NCBI RefSeq assembly: GCF_028010285.1
Contig: NZ_CP116304.1
Coordinates: 1,442,501 to 1,506,500, forward strand
Direction: 5' to 3'
Length of the DNA: 64,000 nt
From: Pseudomonas sp. Q1-7
GTDB taxonomy: Bacteria; Pseudomonadota; Gammaproteobacteria; Pseudomonadales; Pseudomonadaceae
The notes below the pieces were generated by a model. It made no database searches and was not told the DNA's origin. It saw only the letters and a program-made list of their open reading frames with translations. The position numbers were made by a program, and so were the translations under genes. Of this stretch, positions 24,718 to 32,227 are shown piece after piece; the stretch's first letter is position 1; every line of letters begins with the position of its first letter.

Positions 24718-25623
24718 ATGAACCTGTCCCTCTACCTGCTCACCGTCCTGATCTGGGGCACCACCTGGATCGCCATCAAGCTGCAGATGGGCAGCGTCGC
24801 CATTCCCGCCTCCATCGCCTACCGTTTCGCCCTGGCCGCCGCCGTGCTCTTTGCCCTCCTGCTGCTCAGCCGCCGCCTGCAGAAGCTCGACGGTCGCGCC
24901 CAGCTGATCTGCCTGGCCCAGGGCCTGTGTCTGTTCTGCGTCAATTTCATGTGCTTCTACACCGCCAGCCAGTGGATCCCCAGCGGCCTGATCGCCGTGG
25001 TGTTCTCCACCGCCACCCTGTGGAATGCCCTCAATGCGCGCCTCTTCTTCGGCCAGCGCATCGCGCCCAACGTGTTGGCCGGCGGCGGCCTCGGCCTGCT
25101 GGGGCTGGGGCTGCTGTTCTGGCCGGAGCTGTCCCACCACGCCGCCAGCCGCGAAACCCTCATTGGCCTGGGCCTGGCGCTGTTGGGGACGCTGTGCTTC
25201 TCCGCCGGCAACATGCTCTCCAGCCTGCAGCAGAAGGCCGGTCTCAGGCCGCTGACCACCAACGCCTGGGGCATGCTCTACGGGGCCCTGCTGCTCGGCG
25301 CCTGGTGCCTGGCCAGCGGTACGCCCTTCGCGATGGAGTGGAACACCCGCTATATCGGCTCGCTGCTGTACCTGGCCATCCCCGGTTCGGTGATCGGCTT
25401 CACCGCCTACCTGACCCTGGTGGGGCGCATGGGGCCGGAGCGCGCCGCCTACTGCACGGTGCTCTTCCCGGTGGTGGCGCTGAACATCTCGGCCTTCGTG
25501 GAAGGCTACCAGTGGACCCTGCCGGCGTTGTTCGGCCTGGCCCTGGTGATGGCGGGCAACGTGCTGGTGTTCCGCAAGCCCAAGCCGCTGTCGCCGGCTG
25601 TGGCCACGGCGGGGCGCGCATGA
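24718..25623 (+). CDS. EamA/DMT family transporter
   Basis: A 301-residue integral membrane protein with about ten helices in two five-helix EamA repeats (about 3-130 and 150-290). The first helix WGTTWIAIKLQ motif is typical of the drug/metabolite transporter superfamily. Many such proteins export amino acids or metabolites, but the specificity here is unknown. The gene is preceded by a GGGGGAG stretch and overlaps the next cupin gene by ATGA, indicating coupled translation. It is divergent from the AraC-family gene, the probable regulator. Confidence 0.87.
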   Translation: MNLSLYLLTVLIWGTTWIAIKLQMGSVAIPASIAYRFALAAAVLFALLLLSRRLQKLDGRAQLICLAQGLCLFCVNFMCFYTASQWIPSGLIAVVFSTATLWNALNARLFFGQRIAPNVLAGGGLGLLGLGLLFWPELSHHAASRETLIGLGLALLGTLCFSAGNMLSSLQQKAGLRPLTTNAWGMLYGALLLGAWCLASGTPFAMEWNTRYIGSLLYLAIPGSVIGFTAYLTLVGRMGPERAAYCTVLFPVVALNISAFVEGYQWTLPALFGLALVMAGNVLVFRKPKPLSPAVATAGRA

Positions 25624-25940
25624 GCGCCGGCCGGGTGATTCGCGGCCGCGCGTTCACCGCGGAGCGGGCCTGGGGCGCGCTGGATGTGGCCAACCTGGAC
25701 GGCACCACGGTGCGCCTGCACTGGACCGACCAGCCCTACGTCTGGCACGTCAACGATGGCCAGGAAGTCTTCGTGGTGCTGGAGGGCGAGGTGGAGATGC
25801 GCCATCGCGAGGGGGGCGAGGAGCGGCGGGTGCTGCTGGGCGTGGGCGACATCTTCCATGCCGGGGTGGGCTGCGAGCATGTGGCCCACCCCCGGGGCGC
25901 CGCCCGCATCCTGGTGGTGGAGCGGGAGGGGAGCGTCTAG
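25620..25940 (+). CDS. Small cupin-domain protein
   Basis: A 106-residue single cupin. The first motif (WHVNDGQEVFVVLEGEVEM, about 43-61) has His43 and Glu50, and the second (GDIFHAGVGCEHVAHP, about 76-91) has His80 and His87. A metal site is therefore plausible. The start codon overlaps the EamA stop by four bases. With an exporter and an AraC regulator, a role in modifying or binding the exported compound is reasonable but unproven. The segment MRHREGGEERRVLLGVGD is the variable loop between the two motifs. Confidence 0.8.
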   Translation: MSAGRVIRGRAFTAERAWGALDVANLDGTTVRLHWTDQPYVWHVNDGQEVFVVLEGEVEMRHREGGEERRVLLGVGDIFHAGVGCEHVAHPRGAARILVVEREGSV

Positions 25941-25944
25941 CCGC

Positions 25945-26313
25945 TCAGCGGACGTTCGCGAAGAACCGCTCCGACAGCAGCAGCGCGGCCAGCACCGGGT
26001 AGCAGAGGTAATGCACCAGGAACAGCAGGACGCCCATGGGGCTGGGCGTGTCCTGCAGCGTCATCATCACCAGCAGTCCCAGGTACAGCAGGCCGAGCAG
26101 GCCGCCATAGACGAGCACGATGCGCCAGCGCTCGCCGGGCGACGGCGCGCGCCGCTGGATCAGCCGGAAGGCGAGGGCGATCAGCGCCGCCGTGGCAGCG
26201 GCGATCAGCAGGGTGGCGAAGAGGCCGCCGACCTTCACCAGGCTGCGCAGCAGCAGGTTCAGAACCGTGGCCAGGGCCACGCCGCCGACGGCGTAGCGCA
26301 AGGAAAGCGACAT
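25945..26313 (-). CDS. Small inner-membrane protein (perhaps ABZJ_00895-like)
   Basis: 122 residues from the ATG at 26313, with four predicted membrane helices at about 5-22, 30-48, 65-85 and 93-113. A basic loop RRAPSPGERWR (about 53-63) joins helices two and three. I do not firmly recognise the family; size and layout resemble the ABZJ_00895 group of small membrane proteins. It lies convergent with the cupin gene and divergent from the bufferin operon, about 190 bases from bufA2. A shared control with the bufferin genes is possible but not shown. Confidence 0.55.
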   Translation of the reverse strand: MSLSLRYAVGGVALATVLNLLLRSLVKVGGLFATLLIAAATAALIALAFRLIQRRAPSPGERWRIVLVYGGLLGLLYLGLLVMMTLQDTPSPMGVLLFLVHYLCYPVLAALLLSERFFANVR

Positions 26314-26343
26314 GGTGAAATCCCGTGATTGAAGTGCGGCCAC

Positions 26344-26444
26344 TGTAACCCGGATACAGGGCGGGATCGCCTGACCCAGGTCCGTTTCCGGACGGCAAAA
26401 AAATTCCTCGCGCGGCTGTAACGCCAGGCCCCCGTCATTCTCTA
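26344..26444 (+). promoter_or_regulatory. Bufferin operon upstream region
   Basis: TGTAAC occurs at 26344-26349 and 26417-26422. The second is followed after 16 bases by TCTCTA (26439-26444), a layout like an ECF-sigma promoter. Bufferin-type operons are often under ECF sigma factors with anti-sigma partners, but no sigma gene is in this window. Tentative. Confidence 0.3.
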
Positions 26445-26500
26445 CCTCTATGTCCGGCGCAGTGAGCCGGCTGACGATCACTTTCCGAGGATGCATAAAA

Positions 26501-26758
26501 ATGACCATGAAAAGCACCGCCACCTTCACCGGCTTCGCCCTGGCCCTGACCGCCGCCAGCCTGTTCGCCGGCTTGCCCGCCCAGGTCATGGCCGAAGAAG
26601 GCATGGTTCACTGTTACGGCATCAATGCCTGCAAGGGCCAGAACGACTGCAAGACCGCCAACAACGCGTGCAAGGGCCAGGGTGCCTGCAAGGGCCAGGG
26701 CTTCAAGAGCACCACGCTGGCCGAGTGCAAGTCCTCCGGTGGCAAGGTCGGCCCGTAA
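26501..26758 (+). CDS. bufA2: BufA2-type bufferin precursor (periplasmic copper-binding RiPP)
   Basis: 85 residues: a signal peptide ending at about residue 31 (QVMA) and a short mature part with six cysteines (38, 44, 50, 57, 63, 76). The repeated C-K-G-Q pattern (NACKGQNDCKTANNACKGQ, GACKGQGF) is that of BufA2-type bufferins rather than the DUF2282 (BufA1) type. In bufferins, Cys residues are converted by the BufB/BufC enzyme pair to thiooxazole-type groups that bind copper. The modification sites here are inferred. GAGG lies ten bases before the ATG. bufB and bufC follow directly. It probably protects the cell envelope from copper. Confidence 0.85.
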   Translation: MTMKSTATFTGFALALTAASLFAGLPAQVMAEEGMVHCYGINACKGQNDCKTANNACKGQGACKGQGFKSTTLAECKSSGGKVGP

Positions 26759-26767
26759 TCCGGAACC

Positions 26768-26789
26768 GGGGTGGCCTGCGGGCCACCCC
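26768..26789 (+). terminator. Hairpin between bufA2 and bufB
   Basis: A perfect 9-bp stem, GGGGTGGCC (26768-26776) and GGCCACCCC (26781-26789), with a TGCG loop and no T tract. It is probably a processing or partial-termination element that keeps bufA2 mRNA more abundant than the enzyme genes. Confidence 0.5.
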
Positions 26790-26809
26790 TGGCCCCAGGG
26801 AGGCCCGTC

Positions 26810-27655
26810 ATGCGCGAACACTCGTCCAGCCTGGGCTTCGGCCTGGGACTCAGGAGCCAGTACCACCAGGAAATCCTCGAACAGGAACCCGCCGTGGACT
26901 GGTTCGAGGTGATCTCCGAGAACTACCTGGTGGGCGGCGGCAAGCCGCTCTATTACCTCGACGCCATCGCCGAGCGCTATCCGCTGGTGATGCACGGCGT
27001 GTCGCTGTCCATCGGCGGTCCGCACCCGCTGGATACCGACCACCTGCGCCAGCTCAGGGCCCTGGCCGAACGCATCCATCCGCGGTGGGTCTCCGACCAC
27101 CTCTGCTGGAGCCGTGGCAACGCCCACCAACTGCACGACCTGCTGCCGCTGCCCTTTACCGAAGAGAGCCTGGCCCACGTGGCCGAGCGGGTGATGCAGG
27201 TGCAGGATGCGCTGGGCCGGCCGCTGGTGCTGGAAAACGTCTCCAGCTACCTGCGCTGCGCCGACAGCGAGATGAGCGAGTGGGCGTTCCTCTGTGCGCT
27301 GGTGGAGCGCAGCGGCTGCGAGTTGCTGCTGGACGTGAACAACGTCTACGTGAGCGCGTTCAACCAGGGCTTCGACCCCTGGGACTTCATCGCCGCTTTG
27401 CCGCGCCAGGCCATCCGTCAGCTACACCTCGCCGGCCACAGCGACTACGGCCACTACCTGATCGATACCCACGACGCGCCGATCTGCGACCCGGTCTGGC
27501 AGCTCTACCGGCGCACGCTCGAACACCTGGGCCCGGTGGCCACCCTGCTGGAACGGGACGACCACCTGCCGCCCCTGGATGAACTCCTGGCCGAACTGTA
27601 CCAGGCGCGCGCCCTGGCCGAGGCGACGCTGGGCAAGGAGGTGGCATGCGCCTGA
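26810..27655 (+). CDS. bufB: BufB-type MNIO (DUF692) RiPP-modifying oxidase
   Basis: 281 residues from the ATG preceded by GGGAGG; an earlier in-frame Met at 26771 falls inside the hairpin. It is a TIM-barrel multinuclear non-heme iron-dependent oxidase. Family motifs include LGFGLGLRSQYHQEIL (about 8-23), WFEVISENYL (about 31-40), HGVSLSIG, W-V-S-DHLCW, and LDVNNVYVSAFN with the later HLAGH and DTHD, which supply His/Asp/Glu iron ligands. It should oxidise cysteines of BufA2. It lies between bufA2 and bufC, overlapping bufC by ten bases. Family call strong; exact product inferred. Confidence 0.88.
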   Translation: MREHSSSLGFGLGLRSQYHQEILEQEPAVDWFEVISENYLVGGGKPLYYLDAIAERYPLVMHGVSLSIGGPHPLDTDHLRQLRALAERIHPRWVSDHLCWSRGNAHQLHDLLPLPFTEESLAHVAERVMQVQDALGRPLVLENVSSYLRCADSEMSEWAFLCALVERSGCELLLDVNNVYVSAFNQGFDPWDFIAALPRQAIRQLHLAGHSDYGHYLIDTHDAPICDPVWQLYRRTLEHLGPVATLLERDDHLPPLDELLAELYQARALAEATLGKEVACA

Positions 27656-28410
27656 ACGAATTCCAGCAACGCTTCGAGGCCTACCTGCTGGACGAAAGCG
27701 GCGCCGTGGCCCCCGAACTGCTCGCCGCCATTCGGGGCGGTCCCGAGCTGGGTGCGCTGGAGGGGCTGCAGATCTACCACCACGCCTACCGGGCGCGCCT
27801 GGTCGATGCCCTGCGCGGCGATTACCCGACGGTGCACCACTGGCTGGGCGACGAGGAGTTCGAGTCCCTGGCCCACGCCTACCTGCGTGTCCATCCATCG
27901 GCCCATTTCAGCCTGCGCTGGCTTGGCGCGGGGCTCGCGGACTTCATCGAAGCCTGGCTGGTGCCCGAGCAGGCCGAGCCCCTGGCCGAACTGGCGCGGC
28001 TGGAGTGGGCCTTCACCCTGGCGTTCGACGCCGCCGACGGTGAACCGCTGACCCTGGAGCACATGGCGCGATTGTCGGCCGAAGACTGGCCGGCGTTGCG
28101 TCTGGCGCTGTTACCCAGCGTGCAACGGGTGCCGTGCCGGCATAACAGTCTGGCCCTCTGGCGCGCGGTGAAGGAGGCACGCGAGTTTCCCGGCAGCCGG
28201 CTGCTGGAGCGGCCCGAACTCTGCCTGGTCTGGCGCCGGGGGCTGGTCGGGCAGTACCGCAGCCTGTCCGGGGAAGAAGGCGGGGCGCTGCTCGGCATGG
28301 CGGTGGAGGGATGGAACTTCGCCCGGCTCTGCGAGGAGCTGGGCGAGCCCCTGCAGGCAGCGCAGTGGTTGAAGCTGTGGATAAGCGAAGGGGTGGTCGC
28401 GCGGGTCTGA
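27646..28410 (+). CDS. bufC: BufC-type (DUF2063) partner protein
   Basis: 254 residues. The N-terminal domain (about 1-95) has the family pattern LNEFQQRFEAYLL ... GLQIYHHAYRARLVDALRGDYPTVHHWLGDEEF. The domain is sometimes labelled putative DNA-binding but is now known as the partner of MNIO enzymes, recruiting the precursor peptide. The C-terminal half is less conserved. Its start overlaps bufB, so the two are translationally coupled and probably form a complex that modifies BufA2. The operon ends 20 bases before the convergent SDR gene. Confidence 0.85.
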   Translation: MRLNEFQQRFEAYLLDESGAVAPELLAAIRGGPELGALEGLQIYHHAYRARLVDALRGDYPTVHHWLGDEEFESLAHAYLRVHPSAHFSLRWLGAGLADFIEAWLVPEQAEPLAELARLEWAFTLAFDAADGEPLTLEHMARLSAEDWPALRLALLPSVQRVPCRHNSLALWRAVKEAREFPGSRLLERPELCLVWRRGLVGQYRSLSGEEGGALLGMAVEGWNFARLCEELGEPLQAAQWLKLWISEGVVARV

Positions 28411-28430
28411 CGGGCAGCGCTTCGCGCGGC

Positions 28431-29261
28431 TCAGAGCGATACACCGAGGCCGAAGCGCTTCTTCAGCACGCGGTCCAGCAGGCTTCTCGGTACCCAGCGC
28501 GCCAGCAGCGGCAGGGCGCGGCTGCCATTGCCGATGCGCACCAGCGCCGGGCGCGGCTTGCGCTGCACGGCGACGAGCAGCCGCCGGGCGAATGCCTCGG
28601 CTGAGGTGGGGTTGTCCTGGGAGGCGCGTGCGCGGGCGCGGATGCCTTCGCGCAGCGGCCACCAGGGCGAGCCTTCGGCGATCAGCGCTTCGGCTTCGCG
28701 GGTGGCATTGGCGCCGAAGCTGGACGCGATGGCGCCGGGCTGGACTTCCATCAGTTCGATGCCGAACGGTGCCAGCTCCAGGCGCAGGGCGTCCGACAGG
28801 GCATGCACCGCCGCCTTGGACGCGCAGTAGGCGCCGGCGAAGGGCGTGACCAGCACGCCGGATACGCTGCCGATATTCACCACCAGGCCGCGGCGCTGGC
28901 GCAGCAGCGGGAAGCAGGCGCGGGTCAGGTCCACCAGGGCGAAGACGTTGGTGTCGAACTGCTTGCGCAGGGCCTCGACGCCGCCGTCCAGCAGCGGGCC
29001 CATGGCGCCGTAGCCGGCGTTGTTCACCAGCACATCGAGGCCGCCGGCCTCCCGTTCCAGGCGTCCGGCCAGGTCGGCCACGGCGTTCCGGTCGTTCACG
29101 TCCAGCGCGACCGCGACAAAGCCGGCCGCTTCAAGCGTGGCCAGGTCCTGCGCCTTGCGGGCCGTGGCCCAGACGTCGTAGCCAGCGGCCTTGAAGGTGT
29201 TGGCCAGGGCGCGGCCGATGCCGCTGGAGCAGCCGGTGATCAGGGCGATTGGGGTGGGCAT
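28431..29261 (-). CDS. Short-chain dehydrogenase/reductase
   Basis: A 276-residue classical SDR with TGCSSGIG (9-16), NNAG (85-88), a catalytic Ser near 133-135 and the Y-C-A-S-K catalytic block (about 150-154). The C-terminal 60 residues are basic with a short hydrophobic part (LPLLARWVPRSLLDRVLKKRFG), as in members that associate with membranes or lipid substrates such as retinol-type dehydrogenases. It is convergent with bufC. A REPIN-like element lies just upstream at 29307-29410. Cofactor and substrate unproven. Confidence 0.82.
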   Translation of the reverse strand: MPTPIALITGCSSGIGRALANTFKAAGYDVWATARKAQDLATLEAAGFVAVALDVNDRNAVADLAGRLEREAGGLDVLVNNAGYGAMGPLLDGGVEALRKQFDTNVFALVDLTRACFPLLRQRRGLVVNIGSVSGVLVTPFAGAYCASKAAVHALSDALRLELAPFGIELMEVQPGAIASSFGANATREAEALIAEGSPWWPLREGIRARARASQDNPTSAEAFARRLLVAVQRKPRPALVRIGNGSRALPLLARWVPRSLLDRVLKKRFGLGVSL

Positions 29262-29306
29262 CTCAAGTCCTGTGCAGGGTTGGCGTTCCGTTACCCGCTC
29301 CCGCGC

Positions 29307-29410
29307 GCCCTCGCCCTGAAAGGGAGAGGGGCGTAAAGCAGCACGTGCGGTGTTCGATCGCTACGCGGACCGCCCCCTCTCCCGCTTGCGGGAGAGGGTT
29401 GGGGAGAGGG
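29307..29410. repeat. REPIN-like paired palindrome (copy A)
   Basis: The left palindrome CCCTCGCCCT-GAA-AGGGAGAGGG (29308-29330) has one mismatch. The right palindrome CCCTCTCCCGC-TT-GCGGGAGAGGG (29375-29398) is perfect and is followed by TTGGGGAGAGGG. About 44 bases separate them. The same pair, with right halves matching over more than 30 bases, occurs at 34995-35113. Inverted REP doublets of this size are mobilised by RAYT transposases; none is in the window. Confidence 0.75.
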
Positions 29411-29418
29411 CCGTGTTT

Positions 29419-29883
29419 TCAGTCGACGAATGTGCCACGCAGATCGGCGGCGCGAAACTCCAGGGATTGTGCGCGATAACCCTGGCGAATGGGCGGAAGG
29501 GGCAGGCAGTCCTGCCAGCTCGCGCCGGGCTGCAGTTCGGCGGGGCCGAGGTAGCGAGGCCGGTCGTAGCTGGCCTGGGCGAGATTGATGGTGTCGCCGG
29601 GGCGCATGGCCTGAACCTGCCAGGCGAAGTTCTGCAGCACGGCATCGGTGCCGTTGCGCAGGGTGATGGCCAGCGGTCGGTCGGCCGGACATTGTTCGGG
29701 ATCGAGGCGGAGCTGGATTTCCAGGCGGGCGAAGCGATTTTCTTCGATGCTTTCCTGCCAGAGGACCCAGGCGGCCACCAGCCCCAGGCCGGCCACCGCG
29801 GCCATGGAAAGGGGCAGGGCCTTGGCCGGGTAGCGCAACAGCAGGATGAGCCAGGTCAGGATGAGAACGATGCCGATCAGCAT
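29419..29883 (-). CDS. Membrane-anchored protein of unknown function downstream of algA
   Basis: 154 residues from the ATG at 29883, whose start is reached just after the algA stop. Two adjacent membrane helices at about 2-18 and 24-44 are followed by a periplasmic beta-rich domain with LRNGTDAVLQNFAWQVQAMRPGDT (about 76-99) and a Cys pair (65, 131). It reads as an immunoglobulin-like or FixG-like fold, but I do not recognise the family. The 47-base gap to algA allows read-through from the alginate operon. A membrane role connected to alginate is possible but unsupported. Confidence 0.55.
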   Translation of the reverse strand: MLIGIVLILTWLILLLRYPAKALPLSMAAVAGLGLVAAWVLWQESIEENRFARLEIQLRLDPEQCPADRPLAITLRNGTDAVLQNFAWQVQAMRPGDTINLAQASYDRPRYLGPAELQPGASWQDCLPLPPIRQGYRAQSLEFRAADLRGTFVD

Positions 29884-29930
29884 GGGAGACCTCCGTGTGA
29901 GGCCTCCCATGCTAACTCAGTCAGCGGCCG

Positions 29931-31373
29931 TCAGCGGGCGATGCTGTGCACCGTGGCGCCTTGCGGTGCGCGACCGTAGACATCGTCCAGGCGCTCGATG
30001 TCGTCTTCGCCCAGGTAGCTGCCCGATTGCACTTCGATGATCTCCAGCGGGATCTTGCCAGGGTTGGCCAGGCGATGCACCGAGGCGATCGGGATGTAGG
30101 TGGACTGGTTCTCGGTGAGCAGGAACACCTTGTCGTCGCAGGTCACCTGGGCGGTGCCGGAAACGACTATCCAGTGTTCGGCGCGGTGGTGGTGCATCTG
30201 TAGCGACAGCTGCGCGCCGGGCTTCACCGTGATGTGCTTGACCTGGAAGCGGCCGCCCATGTCCACCGAGTCGTAGGAGCCCCAGGGGCGGTACACGGCA
30301 CAGTGGTTCTGGGTCTCGCTGCGGCCGTCGGCGTCCAGCTTGTTGACCAGCTTCTTCACATCCTGCACGCGGTCCTTGTGGGCGATCATCATGGCGTCCT
30401 TGGTTTCCACCACCACCACATCGTCCAGGCCGATCACCGACACCAGCTTGCCGTTGCCGTGCACCAGGCAGTTGTGGCTGTCCTGCACCACCACGTCGCC
30501 CTTGGTGACGTTGCCGTCCCGGTCCTTGTCGTGCACTTCCCAGATCGAGCTCCAGCTGCCCACGTCGTTCCAGCCGGCGGCCAGCGGCACCACGCAGGCG
30601 CGCGCGGTCTTCTCCATCACCGCATAGTCGATGGAGTTGTCCGGGCAGCAGGCGAAGGTGGCGGCGTCGATGCTCACCGCGATGCCATCGCGCTTGCTGC
30701 GTTCCAGGGCCAGCAGGCAGGTGTCGTAGATGTCCACGTCGTGGTGCTTGAGCTCTTCCAGGAAGCGGCTGGCGCGGAACAGGAACATGCCGCTGTTCCA
30801 GAAATAGTCGCCGCTGGCCACGTACTCGCGGGCCTTGTCTTCGTTGGGCTTCTCGACGAACCGGGCGACCCGGGCGATGCCTTCCGGCAGCGCGCCGTCG
30901 GCCTGGCTGCGGATGTAGCCGTAGCCGGTTTCCGGGCGTTCGGCGGGCACGCCGAAGAGCACCATCTCGCCTTGCTCGGCAGCCAGGCTGGCCAGCGCCA
31001 GGGCCTGCTGGAAGGCACCCTGGTCACGCAGCACGTGGTCGGCCGGGAGCACCAGCATCAGCTCGTCGCGGCCCTCGGCCAGCAGTTGCATCGCGGCCAT
31101 GGCCACCGCCGGCGCGGTATTGCGGCCGAAGGGTTCGAGCAACAGGCTCTGGACCGGCAGGCCGATGGCGTCGAGCTGTTCCTGGACGATGAAGCGGTGG
31201 TCCTGGTTGGCCACCAGCACGGCCGGCTGCATGCCTTCGAAGTTCAGGCGTTGCAGGGTCTGCTGGAACAGGGTGCGTTCGCCGGTGAGGGCGAGGAACT
31301 GCTTGGGGAATTGCTTGCGCGAAAGAGGCCAGAGGCGAGAGCCGCTACCGCCAGAAAGGATCACGGGAATCAT
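29931..31373 (-). CDS. algA: Mannose-1-phosphate guanylyltransferase / mannose-6-phosphate isomerase
   Basis: 480 residues, matching AlgA. It is bifunctional: the N-terminal nucleotidyltransferase has GGSGSRLWPLSRKQFPKQ (about 8-25) with the activating Lys/Arg, and the C-terminal cupin-like isomerase has the zinc-binding HHHRAEHW motif near residue 405. It makes mannose-6-phosphate from fructose-6-phosphate and later GDP-mannose from mannose-1-phosphate, supplying AlgD. It is the last gene of the alginate operon, about 140 bases after algF, an unusually long gap that may hold an internal promoter. Confidence 0.97.
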   Translation of the reverse strand: MIPVILSGGSGSRLWPLSRKQFPKQFLALTGERTLFQQTLQRLNFEGMQPAVLVANQDHRFIVQEQLDAIGLPVQSLLLEPFGRNTAPAVAMAAMQLLAEGRDELMLVLPADHVLRDQGAFQQALALASLAAEQGEMVLFGVPAERPETGYGYIRSQADGALPEGIARVARFVEKPNEDKAREYVASGDYFWNSGMFLFRASRFLEELKHHDVDIYDTCLLALERSKRDGIAVSIDAATFACCPDNSIDYAVMEKTARACVVPLAAGWNDVGSWSSIWEVHDKDRDGNVTKGDVVVQDSHNCLVHGNGKLVSVIGLDDVVVVETKDAMMIAHKDRVQDVKKLVNKLDADGRSETQNHCAVYRPWGSYDSVDMGGRFQVKHITVKPGAQLSLQMHHHRAEHWIVVSGTAQVTCDDKVFLLTENQSTYIPIASVHRLANPGKIPLEIIEVQSGSYLGEDDIERLDDVYGRAPQGATVHSIAR

Positions 31374-31512
31374 GGGTGTTTCTCCTAACGCGTTTGTGGG
31401 TTTCAGGCACTGCTTCCATCGATCACATTTCGTTCTTTCCCGCCCTCTGCGTGGCGGGTAATGACCGGCGTGGTTCATCCCGCGCCGGCTGTCGCTCCGT
31501 CGAAGCGGCTGC

Positions 31513-32157
31513 TCAGGATTCCACCGGGCGCTTGACCCAGACCGGGGAGAGCTTGCCGCCGCTGCCGGTGACGTAGAGGCAGACCACCTCGCCGCGCTGC
31601 AGCGAGACCGGCTTCAGGTCGCTGACCTTCCTGTCGCCGTCGAACAGGGCCAGGCCCACCTTCACCGGGTTGATCTCGCGTTCGCCACGGCCTTGCGGGG
31701 CCACGTCCGCGACCACCGGGGTTTTGCCGTCGGCGGTCTTCAGGCTGAGCTTGGCGTCGGACAGGTTCTGCACGCGCAGCAGGGCCTTCTGCTTGTTGCG
31801 GAAGGGCGGCTCCTCGACCAGTTGCGGGTTCTTGCCGGTCTGGTTGACCAGGGTGTAGTAGCGGTCGGCTTCCAGCTTCACCGAGAGGCTGCCGTTGCCC
31901 ACCTGGGCGCTGTAGTTGCCCGCCGGGAGGAACTTGAAGTCGCTGGAGCCCAGTGGCGGCACGTCGGTCAGCGCGGTGTTGCCGACGTTGACGCTGAGCT
32001 CGTGGCTGCCGGCGTTGTAGGCGCGGACGAAGGCGGACCCCTTGGGCGCCTGCGGGCCGTACAGGCCGCCTTCGTCGGCCTGGACCTGCAGGGCGCCGAT
32101 GCCGAGCGCCAGGGCGCAGGCACAGGACATCCAGCGGCGTGTGTTCTGTCGGTTCAT
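31513..32157 (-). CDS. algF: Alginate O-acetylation protein AlgF
   Basis: 214 residues with a signal peptide ending at about residue 26 (LQVQA); the MNRQ start at 32157 is preceded by GAGGAACACCT-type purine-rich sequence. It is a periplasmic beta-sandwich protein (LYGPQAPKGSAFVRAYNAG; LPAGNYSAQVGNGSLSVKLEADRYYTLV). AlgF is needed for O-acetylation together with AlgI, AlgJ and AlgX and is thought to pass acetyl groups along the complex. Length agrees with known AlgF. It lies between algJ and algA as in other Pseudomonas. Confidence 0.95.
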   Translation of the reverse strand: MNRQNTRRWMSCACALALGIGALQVQADEGGLYGPQAPKGSAFVRAYNAGSHELSVNVGNTALTDVPPLGSSDFKFLPAGNYSAQVGNGSLSVKLEADRYYTLVNQTGKNPQLVEEPPFRNKQKALLRVQNLSDAKLSLKTADGKTPVVADVAPQGRGEREINPVKVGLALFDGDRKVSDLKPVSLQRGEVVCLYVTGSGGKLSPVWVKRPVES

Positions 32158-32227
32158 GAGGTGTTCCTCCATCTTCTCTCTTGATCGGACCGGGTTCGGC
32201 CCTGTGTTCCCCTGGCGAGGGGATTGC

